A stretch of 64,000 nt of DNA, from the NCBI RefSeq assembly GCF_900188445.1, contig NZ_FZOR01000004.1, positions 1 to 64,000 on the forward strand. Direction: 5' to 3'. Below, one piece after another: positions 55,420 through 64,000 of this stretch (within the stretch, counting starts at the first letter, position 1; each line of letters begins with the position of its first letter). A model generated the notes under the pieces. The model was not told the origin of the DNA. It did not search any database and saw only the letters and a program-made list of their open reading frames with translations. A program made the position numbers and the translations under genes. Origin of the DNA: Actinomadura meyerae. Lineage in GTDB: Bacteria; Actinomycetota; Actinomycetes; Streptosporangiales; Streptosporangiaceae.

Positions 55420-56373
55420 GTGACGCTCCTTTTGACCCGTTCCGACCTCGAGGCGCTGCTCGACCCCGCCGCGTGCCTCGCCGCCCTGCGCCGCGGCTTC
55501 ACCGCCGAGGCGGACGGGACGGCCGCCCACCGGACGATCGCGCGGCTGCCGGGCCAGGGCACCGCGACGGCGCTGCTGCCGGGCGTGGTCGACGGCATCC
55601 CCGCCTACACGGTGAAGGTCAACGCGAAGTTCCCCGGCAGCCGCCCCGCGCTGCGCGGCGTCGTCTGCCTGCACGACCTCGGCACGGGCGAGCTGCTGGC
55701 GCAGCTCGACTCGGCCACCGTGACCGCGTGGCGCACCGGCCTCGCCGCCGCGCTCGGCACCCACGCGCTGGCCCGCCCGGAGGCCGGGGCCGTCGCGGTC
55801 ATCGGCGCGGGCGCGCAGGCCGAGCTGGTCATGCGCGGCCTGGGGGAGCTGCGGGAGGTGAGCGCCCTGACGGTGTGCGACCTGGACGCCGGCCGTGCCG
55901 CCGCCTTCGCCGAGCGGCACGGCGCCCGGCTCGGCGTCCCGGCGGGCGTGGCCGCCGACCCGCGCGACGCCGTCCGCGACGCCGGGATCGTCGTCATGGC
56001 GACCTGGGCGCGCCGCCCGATCCTGCACGCCGCCGACGTGGCGCGCGGCACCCACCTCACCTCGCTCGGCGCGGACGAGCCCGGCAAGGCCGAGCTGGGC
56101 GCCGACCTGCTGGAGGCCGCCCGGGTGGTCGTCGACGACGTCCCGCTCGCCGTCGAGATGGGCGTGCTCGCCGGAGCGGGCCTCGACGTCAAGCACGCCG
56201 CCGGGACGCTCCGCGACCTCCTGCGCGGGCAGGTGCCCGGCCGGGTGAGGAACGGCGAGGTCACCGTGTACGCGCCGGTCGGCCTGCCCTGGCAGGACCT
56301 CGCGCTGAGCTGGACGGCCTACCGCGCGGCCCGGGCCGCCGGCGCCGGCACGGAGTTCGACTTCCTCGCCTGA
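55420..56373 (+). CDS. ornithine cyclodeaminase / mu-crystallin family protein
   Basis: A 317-residue NAD(P)-binding protein of the same superfamily as SbnB, but shorter and without the SbnB-specific segments. Key parts: TVKVNAKFPGSRPALRG (substrate carboxylate and amine contacts), STVTAWRTGLAAAL-type helix, and the dinucleotide motif AVIGAGAQAELVMRGL near residue 127. Candidate activities are ornithine cyclodeaminase, alanine dehydrogenase or ketimine reductase. GTG 55420 follows GGAAGATGG. It sits after the histidine phosphatase gene (32-bp gap) and may be co-transcribed with it. It has no SbnA partner nearby, so a Dap role is unlikely. Confidence 0.88.
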   Translation: MTLLLTRSDLEALLDPAACLAALRRGFTAEADGTAAHRTIARLPGQGTATALLPGVVDGIPAYTVKVNAKFPGSRPALRGVVCLHDLGTGELLAQLDSATVTAWRTGLAAALGTHALARPEAGAVAVIGAGAQAELVMRGLGELREVSALTVCDLDAGRAAAFAERHGARLGVPAGVAADPRDAVRDAGIVVMATWARRPILHAADVARGTHLTSLGADEPGKAELGADLLEAARVVVDDVPLAVEMGVLAGAGLDVKHAAGTLRDLLRGQVPGRVRNGEVTVYAPVGLPWQDLALSWTAYRAARAAGAGTEFDFLA

Positions 56374-56402
56374 CGGGGCGAGCACCCGCCACCGGAAGTT
56401 AT

Positions 56403-56416
56403 TGAAACACGTTCTA
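56403..56416. promoter_or_regulatory. KstR-like palindrome before an SDR gene
   Basis: TGAAACACGTTCTA matches the published KstR operator pattern TNNAACNNGTTNNA at every fixed position. It lies 53-66 bases upstream of the SDR start. KstR is a TetR-type repressor of steroid and cholesterol catabolism in actinobacteria. Confidence 0.5.
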
Positions 56417-56468
56417 CTTTCTGCGTAGGCTGGGGCCGCAGTGACGCGACGGCCCGGAGGTGACGCCG

Positions 56469-57257
56469 GTGATCGGGGACAGGTTCCGCATCGACGGCCG
56501 GGCCGCGGTCGTCACCGGCGCGGGCCGCGGCATCGGCGCGGCCACCGCGCTCGCGCTCGCCCAGGCCGGCGCCGATGTGGCGATCTCCGCCCGCACCGAG
56601 GACCAGCTCCGCGAGGTCGCCGCCGGGATCGAGGCGGCGGGGCGCCGCGCGCTGGTCGTCCCGGCCGACCTGAGCGACCCCGAGACCGCCGCCGGCCTCG
56701 CCGGACGCGCCGCGGCGGAGTTCGGCCGCCTCGACATCGTGGTGAACAACATGGGCGGCGCCATGCCCGCGCCCTTCATGGACACCGAGCCCCGGCACCT
56801 GGAGAAGGCGTTCCGGTTCAACGTCGCCACCGCGCACGCGCTGACCCGCGCCGCCGTCCCGCACCTGCTGGAGTCGGAGGGCGGCAGCGTCGTCAACATC
56901 TCCTCCGCCGTCGGGCGGATCGCCGGCCGCGGCTACCTCGCCTACGGCAGCGCCAAGGCCGCGCTCGCCCACTACACCCGGCTCGCCGCGTTCGACCTGG
57001 CCCCGCGCGTCCGCGTCAACGCGATCGCCGTCGGCTCCGTCGCCACGTCCGCGCTCGACATCGTCATGACCGACGACGGGCTGCGCGCCGAGATGGAGCG
57101 CATGACCCCGCTGCGCCGCGTCGGCGACCCCGAGGACGTCGCCGCCGCCGTCGTCTACCTCGCCTCACCCGCCTCCGCCTACGTCACCGGCAGCCTGCTG
57201 CGCGTGGACGGCGGCATCGACGCCCCCAACCTCGACCTCCGCCTGGAGGACCTGTGA
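56469..57257 (+). CDS. SDR family oxidoreductase (steroid-dehydrogenase-like)
   Basis: A 262-residue short-chain dehydrogenase: [26 protein letters not shown] in place of the usual NNAG, Ser in [17 protein letters not shown] with the catalytic Tyr-Lys, and [15 protein letters not shown] 56469 is preferred because GGAGG lies eight bases upstream and overlaps an earlier in-frame GTG at 56460. The upstream KstR-like site suggests a hydroxysteroid or hydroxyacyl-CoA dehydrogenase in lipid or sterol catabolism. This is inference; the sequence alone fixes only the family. Confidence 0.9.
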   Translation: MIGDRFRIDGRAAVVTGAGRGIGAATALALAQAGADVAISARTEDQLREVAAGIEAAGRRALVVPADLSDPETAAGLAGRAAAEFGRLDIVVNNMGGAMPAPFMDTEPRHLEKAFRFNVATAHALTRAAVPHLLESEGGSVVNISSAVGRIAGRGYLAYGSAKAALAHYTRLAAFDLAPRVRVNAIAVGSVATSALDIVMTDDGLRAEMERMTPLRRVGDPEDVAAAVVYLASPASAYVTGSLLRVDGGIDAPNLDLRLEDL

Positions 57258-57281
57258 CCCACCGCGTCGTCCTCCGGAGTG

Positions 57282-57308
57282 ACCGGCGCCGGTCTCCGGC
57301 CGGCGCCG
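57282..57308. terminator. terminator-like palindromes between convergent genes
   Basis: Two copies of CCGGCGCCGG (57282-57291 and 57299-57308) are self-complementary and can pair as a 10-bp stem with a 7-base loop. They lie between the SDR stop and the Ddn-hemerythrin gene stop. Confidence 0.65.
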
Positions 57309-57311
57309 GCC

Positions 57312-58142
57312 CTAGAGGCCGGCCGTGTCGAGCAGCGGGACGAGCTGCTCCTCCTCCCGGTCGAGGTGCGCCTCCAGCGCGGCGGTGAGCCGCTCGACCT
57401 CGGCGAGGAGCGTCCCGGGGTCGCCGCCGTCGAGGGCGCGGCGCAGCTCCGCCAGGAGTCCCTTGATCGCCTCGTGCTCGCCGCCGAGCCGCGCCAGCAC
57501 CGGCGCCAGCTCCGGGTGCCGCCGCGCCACCAGCGGGAAAAGCTGCTGATCCTCGCCCATGTGGTGGTTGCCGAGGCCCTCGCACAGCGTCAGGCAGTTG
57601 ATCCGCAGCTGCGCCCCGACCCCGGCCGCTCCGGTGCCGGCGACCTCCCGGCGGATCAGCCGGAGCTCCCGCCGGAACGCGTCGTGCACCGCGACGAGCA
57701 TCGCGCTCGGCGACGCCGGCCCTCCGGGCGGGCCGGCCACCGTCGCGACGAGGGCGACGACGGGCAGCGTCCGCCCCGACTTCGCCTCGTACTCCGCCCA
57801 TCCGGGGTCGGCCTCGGCGGCCCGCGCGAACGCGGCGTCCCGCTCGGCGCCCTCCAGGACCACGGCGTCCGCCTCGTAGGTGAAGTCGCCGCTCTCGACC
57901 GTCACGCGCGGGTTCGCGACCAGGTTGCGGAACCACGCCGGGTGCCTCGGCGCGCCCCCGGCGGACGCGATGACGAGGACGCGCCCGTCCCCGTCCGGCA
58001 GGTAGCCGAGCGGTGTCGTGCGCCGCAGGCCCGTCCGGGCCCCGGTCGTGGTCAGCAGGAGCAGCCGCCCGTGCTCGAACATCCCGCCGACGCGGCCGCC
58101 GTTGGCGCGGAACTCCTCGATGACCTGACCATTGAAATCCAT
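57312..58142 (-). CDS. Ddn-like nitroreductase fused to a hemerythrin domain
   Basis: A 276-residue two-domain protein. Residues 1-120 match the deazaflavin (F420)-dependent nitroreductase/Ddn family: LLLLTTTGARTGLRRTTPLGYL, VIASAGGAPRHPAWFRNLVANP and VTVESGDFTYEADAVV. Residues about 135-276 form a hemerythrin HHE domain with the expected metal-ligand spacing: VHDAFRRELRLI, NHHMGEDQQLFP, GGEHEAIKGLL and HLDREEEQLVP. A di-iron sensor or oxygen-binding unit attached to an F420 reductase implies redox or nitrosative stress protection. ATG 58142 follows AGGAG. Its upstream region carries several palindromes. Confidence 0.88.
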   Translation of the reverse strand: MDFNGQVIEEFRANGGRVGGMFEHGRLLLLTTTGARTGLRRTTPLGYLPDGDGRVLVIASAGGAPRHPAWFRNLVANPRVTVESGDFTYEADAVVLEGAERDAAFARAAEADPGWAEYEAKSGRTLPVVALVATVAGPPGGPASPSAMLVAVHDAFRRELRLIRREVAGTGAAGVGAQLRINCLTLCEGLGNHHMGEDQQLFPLVARRHPELAPVLARLGGEHEAIKGLLAELRRALDGGDPGTLLAEVERLTAALEAHLDREEEQLVPLLDTAGL

Positions 58143-58453
58143 GTGTCTCCTGAACTGTTTCCGGGCATGGCGAATTCGCCATGGAAACGCCATGCGCCAT
58201 GGCTGGAAGAATGGTGGATGAGGGCATGCCGGAAGCACGGGCATGCCCGTTGACGTCACGCTGCGCGCGTGCGAAAGAAGAAGGGGAGACGCGAAGAACG
58301 GAGGCGGGCCGCGTGCCCGCACCGGCCTCACTCGGAGGCCGGGAACCTCACTCGCTCGTGGCCCAAGGCCGACCCGGCAGTCACGGGCCGCACATTACCG
58401 CCACCGCCATTCCCGCGCAAGATCGCCCCAATTCGGGTGCGGAAGCGAAGCGG
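58143..58453. promoter_or_regulatory. 311-bp intergenic region rich in palindromes
   Basis: No convincing gene. CATGGCGAATTCGCCATG (58166-58183) is a perfect 18-bp palindrome 25-42 bases before the Ddn-hemerythrin start. CGGGCATGCCCG (58238-58249) is a second perfect palindrome, and TGACGTCA (58251-58258) a third. Repeated GGGCATGCC/GCCATG words occur between them. These are plausible operators for a stress-response repressor. Confidence 0.5.
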
Positions 58454-61411
58454 TCAGAGCCCTTCGCGGTGGGCGACGGCGGCGGCCTGGGTGCGGCTCG
58501 TGACGTCCAGCTTCGCGAGGATGTTGGAGACGTGCACGCTCGCCGTCTTCGGCGAGATGAACAGCTCCGCCGCGATCTCGCGGTTGTTGCGCCCCTCCGC
58601 GACGAGCTTCAGGACCTCGCGCTCGCGGGCGGTGAGGGCGGAGAGCGGCCCGCCCCCGCCGGGCCGGTCCCGCGCGGCGGGGCGGCCCGGGCCGAGCCGG
58701 GCGCGGGTGCCGAGGTCGCGCAGCGCCGCGAGCAGCGGCCGCGCCTCCAGGCGCTCGGCGGTCGCGACGGCCCTGCGCCACTCCTCGGCGGCGGCCTCGC
58801 GGTCGCCGTTCTCGGCCAGCGCCTCCGCCAGCCGCCAGCGGGAGCGCGCCACCTCGTAGACGAAGCCGCCGTCCGGGGCGCCGTAGGTGAACAGGTCGGC
58901 GGACTTCCGCCACAGGCCGGCGTCGTGGACGCCGTCCACGCGGCGCCGCTCGGCCTCGGCGCGGGCCACCCACGCCAGGCCCTCGAACCCGAGCCAGTGG
59001 CGGGGCTCTCCCTCTTCGGTGAACTCGGCGGCCCGCCGCGCCCGCCGCAGCAGGTCGTCGGCGGCCTCGGCCGACCGCCGGACGGCGTCGCCGTCGCCGG
59101 CGGCGCGGGCCCGCGCCGCCAGTTCGGCGTGGGCCCACAGGCCCGTCGCGGCGATGCGGATGAACGGCGCGCCGCCGCCGTACAGCGTGTCGGAGATGGC
59201 GTCGACATGGGCGAGGGCGTCCCGCGGTTCGCCCCGCCACAGGGCGTGCTCGGCGGCGAGGCCCCGCGCGATGTAGTTGGCCAGCTGGTCCTCGTGCCAC
59301 AGCGGCGCGATCCAGGCCAGCCGCTCGTCGGCGACGGGCAGCCCCCGCGCGACCTCGACGAATAGCGCGTACGCCGAGACCTGCGCCTCGTGCGGCCGCA
59401 CCACCTGGAGCGGGAACCCGGCCGCGATCCGGCCGGCCTCCGCCCAGTCCCCGGTCGTGTACCGGACGAGGTACCGCAGGGTCCGCAGGGCGCTGCCGTA
59501 CATGCTCCATTCGACGCCGCCGTCCAGCGCGACCCGGACGCCCTCGTCGGTCGCCGCGGCGGCGCCCGCGAGGTCGCCGCGATCGAACACCGCGCGGGCG
59601 TACTGGAACCGGGCGCGCAGCGCCGCCTGCGGGCTGTCGCCGGCGGCGTCGGCGAGGTCGCGGGCCCGCGCGAACAGCTCGGCGACGCCGCTGTCGGCCT
59701 CGCGCGACTCCCGGTAGAGGCCGAGCGTGACCAGCAGGGCCGCCTCGGCGCCGAGCGAGCCGGCCTCGCGCGCGTACGCGGCGCCCTTCTCCGCCAGTTC
59801 CGGCATCTCGCCGTCCGGGTCGATGTAGAGCAGCGCGCGGGCGTAGGCGGACAGGGCCCAGGCGTGCTCGGTGCTCGGCGGGTGGGCGGGCAGCATCCGC
59901 ACCGCCTCCCGCGCCATGCGCACCCCGTCCTCCAGCTCGTCGAGGTCGAGCATGTACCCGGCGAGGTGCTCGCGGATCACCGAGCCGAGGGCCCGGTCGT
60001 CGGGGCCCGTGGCGTCCAGGAGGCGGCGCAGCCGGTGCGCCGCGCGCCGCACCTCGCCGGCCCGCGCGGACGCCTGCGCCGCCGCCAGCGACAGCCGGAC
60101 CCGGTCGGTGCCCGCGGCCTCCGCCGCCCCGGGGACGGCGTCCCACAGCTCCAGCGCCCGCTCGTAGTGCTCGAACGCCTCGGCGGGCGCGCCGAGCCGG
60201 TCGGCCTCCCGGCCCGCCCGGACGGACGCGGCGAACGCGGCGGGCAGGTCGTGCGCGGCGAGGCTGTGGTGGGCCAGCTCCGCCGCCGAGCCGCGCGTCC
60301 CGTCGGGGAGGCCGGCGAGCAGGCGGGCGAAATCGGCGTGCAGCCGGGTCCGCTCGCCCGGCAGCAGGTCGGCGTAGACGGCCTCGCGCAGCAGCGCGTG
60401 CCGGAAGGTGTAGCCCGTCCCGGACGGGAGGAGCAGCTGGTGCGACACGACCTCGCGCAGCGCCTCGCCGGCCTCCGCCTCGTCCAGCCCGGACACCCGC
60501 CGCACCAGCTCGTCGTCGATCCGCCGGCCGGCGACCGCCGCGACCCGCACGACCCGCCGCCCGCCCTCCGACAGCCGCTCCACCCGCGACAGCAGCAGGT
60601 CGGCGAGGCCGGACGGCAGCTCCGCCGAGGCGTCCCGCAGCTCCGGGCCGGCCGAGTACAGCTCGCCCGCGTAGAACGGGTTGCCCTCCGAGCGCCGGTG
60701 GACCCGCTCCACGACCTCCGCGGTCACCGGCGCCGACCCGCGCGACAGCTCCGCCAGGTACGCGGCGGTCTCGCCGGGGCCGAACGGCGGCACCTCGACG
60801 CCGGTCACGTTCGGCAGCCGCAGCAGCTCCGCCACCACCGGCCGCAGCGGGTGCCGCCGGTGCAGGTCGTCCGACCGGTAGGTGCCGACCAGGCAGACCC
60901 GCTCGTGCTGCAGGACGCGGCTGAGGAACGTCAGCAGGTGCCGGGTGGACCGGTCGGCCCAGTGCAGGTCCTCGAGGACGAGCAGCACGGGCCGCTCCCG
61001 CCCCAGCTCGCCGAGCAGCCCGAGCACCGCGCCGAACAGCCGCTGCTGGCCGAGCTCCGAGGCCGCGCCGGGGTCGCCGTCGCCGTCCGGCAGCAGGCTC
61101 TTCAGCACCGGCCGGGCGTCGAGCGCCGCGCGGACCTGCTCGGACTCCGGCGAGCCCGGCTGCGCGGCCGTCCACAGCGCGTCCGCGAGCGGCAGGTACG
61201 GCATGCTCTCGCCCAGCTCCGCGCACTGCCCGACGAGCACCGCGCGGTCCCCGGCGCGCGCGGCCCGGACCAGCGCGGACACCAGGTGCGTCTTGCCCAC
61301 GCCCGCGTCGCCGCTGACCAGCACGACCCCGGCGCCGCCCGCGTCCGCGCGCTCCAGCGCGGCGGTCAGCTCCGCGAGCTCCGCCGCCCGGCCGATCAGC
61401 ACCCCGCTCAT
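58454..61411 (-). CDS. LuxR-family LAL-type transcriptional regulator with AAA domain
   Basis: A 985-residue large ATP-binding LuxR regulator. The N-terminal NTPase has Walker [14 protein letters not shown] near residue 45 and Walker [15 protein letters not shown] near 150. A long middle of helical TPR-like repeats (about 400-900) follows, then a C-terminal Lux[32 protein letters not shown]. Start ATG 61411 is supported by a -10-like GATACT seven bases upstream (61419-61424 on the minus strand), suggesting a leaderless transcript; there is no ribosome-binding site. LAL regulators often control sugar use or secondary metabolism; its target is unknown and it is far from the NRPS operon. Confidence 0.9.
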   Translation of the reverse strand: MSGVLIGRAAELAELTAALERADAGGAGVVLVSGDAGVGKTHLVSALVRAARAGDRAVLVGQCAELGESMPYLPLADALWTAAQPGSPESEQVRAALDARPVLKSLLPDGDGDPGAASELGQQRLFGAVLGLLGELGRERPVLLVLEDLHWADRSTRHLLTFLSRVLQHERVCLVGTYRSDDLHRRHPLRPVVAELLRLPNVTGVEVPPFGPGETAAYLAELSRGSAPVTAEVVERVHRRSEGNPFYAGELYSAGPELRDASAELPSGLADLLLSRVERLSEGGRRVVRVAAVAGRRIDDELVRRVSGLDEAEAGEALREVVSHQLLLPSGTGYTFRHALLREAVYADLLPGERTRLHADFARLLAGLPDGTRGSAAELAHHSLAAHDLPAAFAASVRAGREADRLGAPAEAFEHYERALELWDAVPGAAEAAGTDRVRLSLAAAQASARAGEVRRAAHRLRRLLDATGPDDRALGSVIREHLAGYMLDLDELEDGVRMAREAVRMLPAHPPSTEHAWALSAYARALLYIDPDGEMPELAEKGAAYAREAGSLGAEAALLVTLGLYRESREADSGVAELFARARDLADAAGDSPQAALRARFQYARAVFDRGDLAGAAAATDEGVRVALDGGVEWSMYGSALRTLRYLVRYTTGDWAEAGRIAAGFPLQVVRPHEAQVSAYALFVEVARGLPVADERLAWIAPLWHEDQLANYIARGLAAEHALWRGEPRDALAHVDAISDTLYGGGAPFIRIAATGLWAHAELAARARAAGDGDAVRRSAEAADDLLRRARRAAEFTEEGEPRHWLGFEGLAWVARAEAERRRVDGVHDAGLWRKSADLFTYGAPDGGFVYEVARSRWRLAEALAENGDREAAAEEWRRAVATAERLEARPLLAALRDLGTRARLGPGRPAARDRPGGGGPLSALTAREREVLKLVAEGRNNREIAAELFISPKTASVHVSNILAKLDVTSRTQAAAVAHREGL

Positions 61412-61443
61412 ACCGTCGAGTATCGCAGCGGACCGGACGTGCA

Positions 61444-61478
61444 CGGGCCCCGGTTCCGGGGAGGGATACCGGGGCCCG
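61444..61478. terminator. hairpin after the glycosyltransferase gene
   Basis: CGGGCCCCGG (61444-61453) pairs perfectly with CCGGGGCCCG (61469-61478) around a 15-base loop. It lies 24-58 bases past the glycosyltransferase stop on the minus strand and upstream of the LAL gene promoter, so it is a likely terminator insulating the two. Confidence 0.7.
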
Positions 61479-61501
61479 CGTGACAGGGGGCTGGAGGGCG
61501 G

Positions 61502-62758
61502 TCAGCCGACCAGCGCCGGGGTCTTGCCGGTCTCGTGCTCGGTCTCGTCCTCGTCCACCGGCTCCGGCTCGGGCACGGGGAGCACCTTCAGGTAGGCGCG
61601 CAGCGTCTCGGCGGCGATCCGCTCCAGCGAGTAGCGGGAGCGGGCGCGGTCGGCGGCGGCGATCGAGTAGCCGTGCAGCGTCGTCTCCTCGGACAGCAGG
61701 TGCCGGACGGCGCGGCCGATCACGACCGGGCGCCCCGCCGGGACGTGCAGCCCGGTGATGTGGTCGAGGACCTCGTCGGCGTTCCCGCCGGCCGGGGTGG
61801 CGACGACGGGCACGCCGCACGCCATGGCCGCGAGCGGCACCGACGGGCACGGCTCGTGCGGCGCCAGGCAGAGCACCAGGCTCGCGGTCCGCAGCAGCTT
61901 CGGCAGGTTCTTGTGCGGCAGCCGGCCGAGGAAGATCACCCGGTCGGCGACGTGCAGCTCCTTGGCGAGCAGGCGCAGCCGGTGCACCCCCTGGTCGCTC
62001 TCCAGGTCCTCGCGCTGCGGCCCGCCGGCGACGGCGAGCTCGGCGTCCGGGACGTGCACGAGGGCGCGCAGCGCGGTGGCGACGTCCCCGGTCTCCAGGT
62101 CGTCGCACACCATCACCAGGCGCGGCCGGCCGCCGTGCGGCATGGCCGGGCCGACCTGGGAGAACAGGTCGCCGTCCACGCCGTAGGGGACGACCGAGAC
62201 CGACGGGCGCGGCACGCCCATCCGCACGATCTGCCCGGCCTCCTCGGCGTGCCCGGCGAGGACGATGTCGGCGTCGCGCCCGATGGCCTTCTCCAGCCGG
62301 TCGCGGTGCGGGTGCACGCGGCGCCCGGCGCGGCGGTCGGACGCGGCCACCCCGTGGTAGCTCTGCGCGAACGGGATGCCGAGCTCGCGGGCGACGGCGC
62401 AGGCGGCGAGGCCGCCGATCCAGCCGTGCGCGTGCACGATGTCGGGGCGCCCGGCCCCGGACCAGCGGCGGCGCAGCCCGTCGGCGAAGTCGCGGAGGTG
62501 CGCGAGCAGCTCCTCGTCCGGCAGCGGGCGGGCCGGCCCGGCGTCGAGGTGGACGAGGGCGGCGCCCGGGGCGAGCCGGGTGCGGCCGCGGGCGGACGGG
62601 TCCTGCCGCCGCGCGTAGACCGTGACCTGGTTCGGCTCCCCGTCCGAGACGAGCGGGCGGGTGAGCGAACGAGCGAGATCCCGGACGTGGATGGACTGCT
62701 GGTGTTCGCCGTCGAGGTCGGAGGCGGACACCAGAGCGATGTTGAGCGTGCGATGCAT
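61502..62758 (-). CDS. GT4-family glycosyltransferase
   Basis: A 418-residue GT-B fold transferase. The N-terminal acceptor domain has DIVHAHGWIGGLAACAVARELGIPF and AQSYHGV; the C-terminal nucleotide-sugar domain has VIFLGRLPHKNLPKLLRTASLVLCLAPHEPCPSVPLAAMACGVPVVAT, including the EPCPSVPLAAMACG version of the usual EPFGxxxxEAMA motif, in which the usual second Glu is replaced by Leu. ATG 62758 follows GGAGGATC. It probably adds a hexose to a cell-envelope or small-molecule acceptor. The motif change is worth noting for activity. No partner genes adjoin it. Confidence 0.85.
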   Translation of the reverse strand: MHRTLNIALVSASDLDGEHQQSIHVRDLARSLTRPLVSDGEPNQVTVYARRQDPSARGRTRLAPGAALVHLDAGPARPLPDEELLAHLRDFADGLRRRWSGAGRPDIVHAHGWIGGLAACAVARELGIPFAQSYHGVAASDRRAGRRVHPHRDRLEKAIGRDADIVLAGHAEEAGQIVRMGVPRPSVSVVPYGVDGDLFSQVGPAMPHGGRPRLVMVCDDLETGDVATALRALVHVPDAELAVAGGPQREDLESDQGVHRLRLLAKELHVADRVIFLGRLPHKNLPKLLRTASLVLCLAPHEPCPSVPLAAMACGVPVVATPAGGNADEVLDHITGLHVPAGRPVVIGRAVRHLLSEETTLHGYSIAAADRARSRYSLERIAAETLRAYLKVLPVPEPEPVDEDETEHETGKTPALVG

Positions 62759-62913
62759 GACGGATCCTCCGGGACAACACAGGGGAAGCACGGAGGTATC
62801 TGCGTCGTAGACACCTGCTCGGCCAGTTTCATTTCCACCGGCACTCACTGTCAAACCTGGCGAAACGGCACCCGGCCCGGTCCGACCCCATGAAACCACC
62901 ACCGACCTGCGGC

Positions 62914-62950
62914 GATACTGGACCAGATGGCGGTGATACTGGACCAGATG
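62914..62950 (+). promoter_or_regulatory. duplicated leaderless promoter and start-codon unit
   Basis: GATACTGGACCAGATG occurs at 62914-62929 and 62935-62950, with a 21-bp period. Each copy contains a -10-like GATACT seven bases before an ATG in the same frame, and there is no Shine-Dalgarno. Each could therefore drive its own leaderless transcript, giving proteins differing by seven residues. Confidence 0.5.
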
Positions 62951-63571
62951 AGTGACGAACCGATCTGGTATGTGGCCTACGGCTCGAACCTCTACCGGGA
63001 GAGGTTCCGCTGCTACCTCGCTGGCGGCCGGCCGCGCGGCGCCGCCCGCGGCTACGCCGGCTGCCGCGACCCGCGGCCCGCCCGCGCCGAGCAGTCGATC
63101 ACGATCCCGGGCGGGATCTACTTCGCGCACACGTCCGTGACCTGGGGCGGCGGGATGGCCTTCTACGACCCCGCCCTGCCCGGACGCGCCGCCGCCCGCG
63201 CCTACCTGCTCACCCGCGCCCAGTTCTGCGACGTCCTGTCCCAGGAGATGCACGGCGACGCGGGCACCGACCACGACCTCACCGAGGTCCTGGCGACCGG
63301 GCGCCAGTGCCTCGGGCCCGGCCGCTACGAGACCGTCCTGAAGGTGGGCGAGCGGGCGGGCCGCCCCATGCTGACCTTCACCGCGCCCCACCCGGCGCCG
63401 CCGACCGCGCCGACCGCCGCGTACCTGGCCATGCTCGGCAACGGGCTGCGCGAGGCGCACGGCTGGCCCGCCGCCCGCGCCGCGTCCTACCTGGCCGGAC
63501 GGCCCGGCGCCCGCGGCGCCTGGGCCCCCGGAGCCATCGCGGAGCTGCTCCGCCAGGTTCCCGGCGCGTAG
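62948..63571 (+). CDS. gamma-glutamylcyclotransferase-fold (AIG2-like) protein
   Basis: A 207-residue protein (214 if started at 62927). It begins with WYVAYGSNLYRERF, the YGSN substrate-loop signature of gamma-glutamylcyclotransferase/AIG2 folds, and continues with GGMAFYDP and ARAYLLTRAQF. In databases such actinobacterial proteins are sometimes misnamed histone deacetylases. I could not place the catalytic Glu with confidence, so activity on gamma-glutamyl peptides is only possible. The start is ambiguous because a tandem duplication copies promoter and ATG. It precedes the peroxiredoxin gene in the same direction. Confidence 0.75.
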   Translation: MSDEPIWYVAYGSNLYRERFRCYLAGGRPRGAARGYAGCRDPRPARAEQSITIPGGIYFAHTSVTWGGGMAFYDPALPGRAAARAYLLTRAQFCDVLSQEMHGDAGTDHDLTEVLATGRQCLGPGRYETVLKVGERAGRPMLTFTAPHPAPPTAPTAAYLAMLGNGLREAHGWPAARAASYLAGRPGARGAWAPGAIAELLRQVPGA

Positions 63572-63601
63572 CTCCCCGCGTGCAGGTTCCGGGCGTGCGT
63601 G

Positions 63602-63607
63602 TAGGTT
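63602..63607 (+). promoter_or_regulatory. leaderless -10 element of the peroxiredoxin gene
   Basis: TAGGTT fits TANNNT and lies six bases before the ATG at 63614, with no ribosome-binding site. The same AGGTTCCGGGC word occurs a few bases upstream (about 63585-63595), a short direct repeat. Confidence 0.4.
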
Positions 63608-63613
63608 CCGGGC

Positions 63614-64000
63614 ATGAACGTCGGTGACATCGTTGACGATTTCGAGCTGCCCGACGAGATGGGCGAGCCCCGCACCCTGACCGGCCTGCTGGAGAAGGGC
63701 CCGGTGGTCCTGTTCTTCTATCCGGCCGCGATGACCCCCGGCTGCACCGCCGAGGCGTGCCACTTCCGCGACCTGGTCGCCGAACTCGCCGCGGCGGGCG
63801 GCCATCCGGTCGGCATCAGCGCCGACCCGGTCGGCAAGCAGAAGGAGTTCGCCGACCGGCACTCCCTCGGCTACCCGCTGCTGTCGGACCCGTCCGGCGA
63901 GGTCCGCGCCCGCTTCGGCGTCAAGCGCGGCGTGGCGCTGCTGCCCACCCGGCGCCGGACCTTCGTCATCGGGACCGACCGGCGCGTCCGCGCCGTGGTC
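63614..64000 (+). CDS. peroxiredoxin (AhpC/TSA, BCP-like), truncated by window end
   Basis: The first 129 residues of a thioredoxin-fold peroxidase. GDIVDDFELPDEMGEPRTLTGLL is the family start; VLFFYPAAMTPGCTAEACHFRD contains the peroxidatic Cys in TPGCT and a possible resolving Cys in EAC five residues later, the atypical 2-Cys BCP pattern. GISADPVGKQKEFADRHSLGYPLLSDP follows. The reading frame is open to the last base, so the 3' end lies outside the window. It reduces peroxides with thioredoxin-type reductants in the cytoplasm. Confidence 0.9.
   Translation, partial: MNVGDIVDDFELPDEMGEPRTLTGLLEKGPVVLFFYPAAMTPGCTAEACHFRDLVAELAAAGGHPVGISADPVGKQKEFADRHSLGYPLLSDPSGEVRARFGVKRGVALLPTRRRTFVIGTDRRVRAVV

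Noticed and set aside
55420..56373. Second SbnB for Dap synthesis
   Set aside because: It belongs to the same superfamily but is shorter, lacks SbnB-like segments, has no SbnA partner and lies 18 kb past the end of the NRPS operon.

Overview
This is a very GC-rich chromosomal window from a filamentous actinomycete. The F420-type enzymes, Mce-type ATPase, streptogrisin-like protease, leaderless -10/ATG starts and large nonribosomal peptide synthetase (NRPS) genes suggest a streptomycete or an Actinomadura-like Streptosporangiales organism. Genus is inference only; no rRNA is present.

Layout. 1-8.1 kb: housekeeping and accessory metabolism (PPOX flavin protein, ADP-ribosylglycohydrolase with AraC regulator, DUF2000, acyl-CoA dehydrogenase, Uma2 nuclease-fold protein, MDR oxidoreductase, epoxide hydrolase with a striking triple operator, SDR). 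8.1-37.4 kb: an NRPS gene cluster. sbnB/sbnA (minus strand) should make L-2,3-diaminopropionate (Dap). On the plus strand lie a stand-alone adenylation core, three NRPS genes of 3656, 2567 and 1320 residues, an MbtH-like protein, a GNAT acetyltransferase and a type II thioesterase. NRPS1 to the thioesterase are nearly all overlapping, so they are probably one operon. 37.5-39.9 kb: secreted S1 protease and an Mce/Mla-type ATPase. 39.9-55.4 kb: a rhamnoside-utilisation locus (GH106, CUT1 ABC transporter, GH78, two FGGY kinases, 2-hydroxyacid dehydrogenase, DeoR repressor, histidine phosphatase). 55.4-64 kb: ornithine-cyclodeaminase family protein, SDR behind a KstR-like palindrome, a Ddn-hemerythrin fusion, a LuxR-type LAL regulator, GT4 glycosyltransferase, a GGCT-fold protein and a truncated peroxiredoxin.

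How the NRPS genes work together. Domain order read from motifs is C-A-T-E / C-(A C-terminal piece only)-T / C-A(Thr)-T-E | C-A-T / C-A(Thr)-T-E | C-A-T-TE. C-domain types agree with E-domain positions. Module 2 has no adenylation core but keeps the end of an A domain, including the A10 lysine. The stand-alone A gene upstream has motifs A1-A8 and stops just before the part that module 2 retains. The simplest reading is an adenylation domain split in trans, loading Dap on module 2. The predicted chain is D-X1, Dap, D-allo-Thr, X4, D-allo-Thr, X6. An EntF-like first C domain implies an acyl or aryl cap whose genes are not seen here.

This split adenylation domain is the most notable observation. 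The next are the three-copy TTGG-N5-CCAA operator, the KstR-like site and a duplicated leaderless promoter/start unit.
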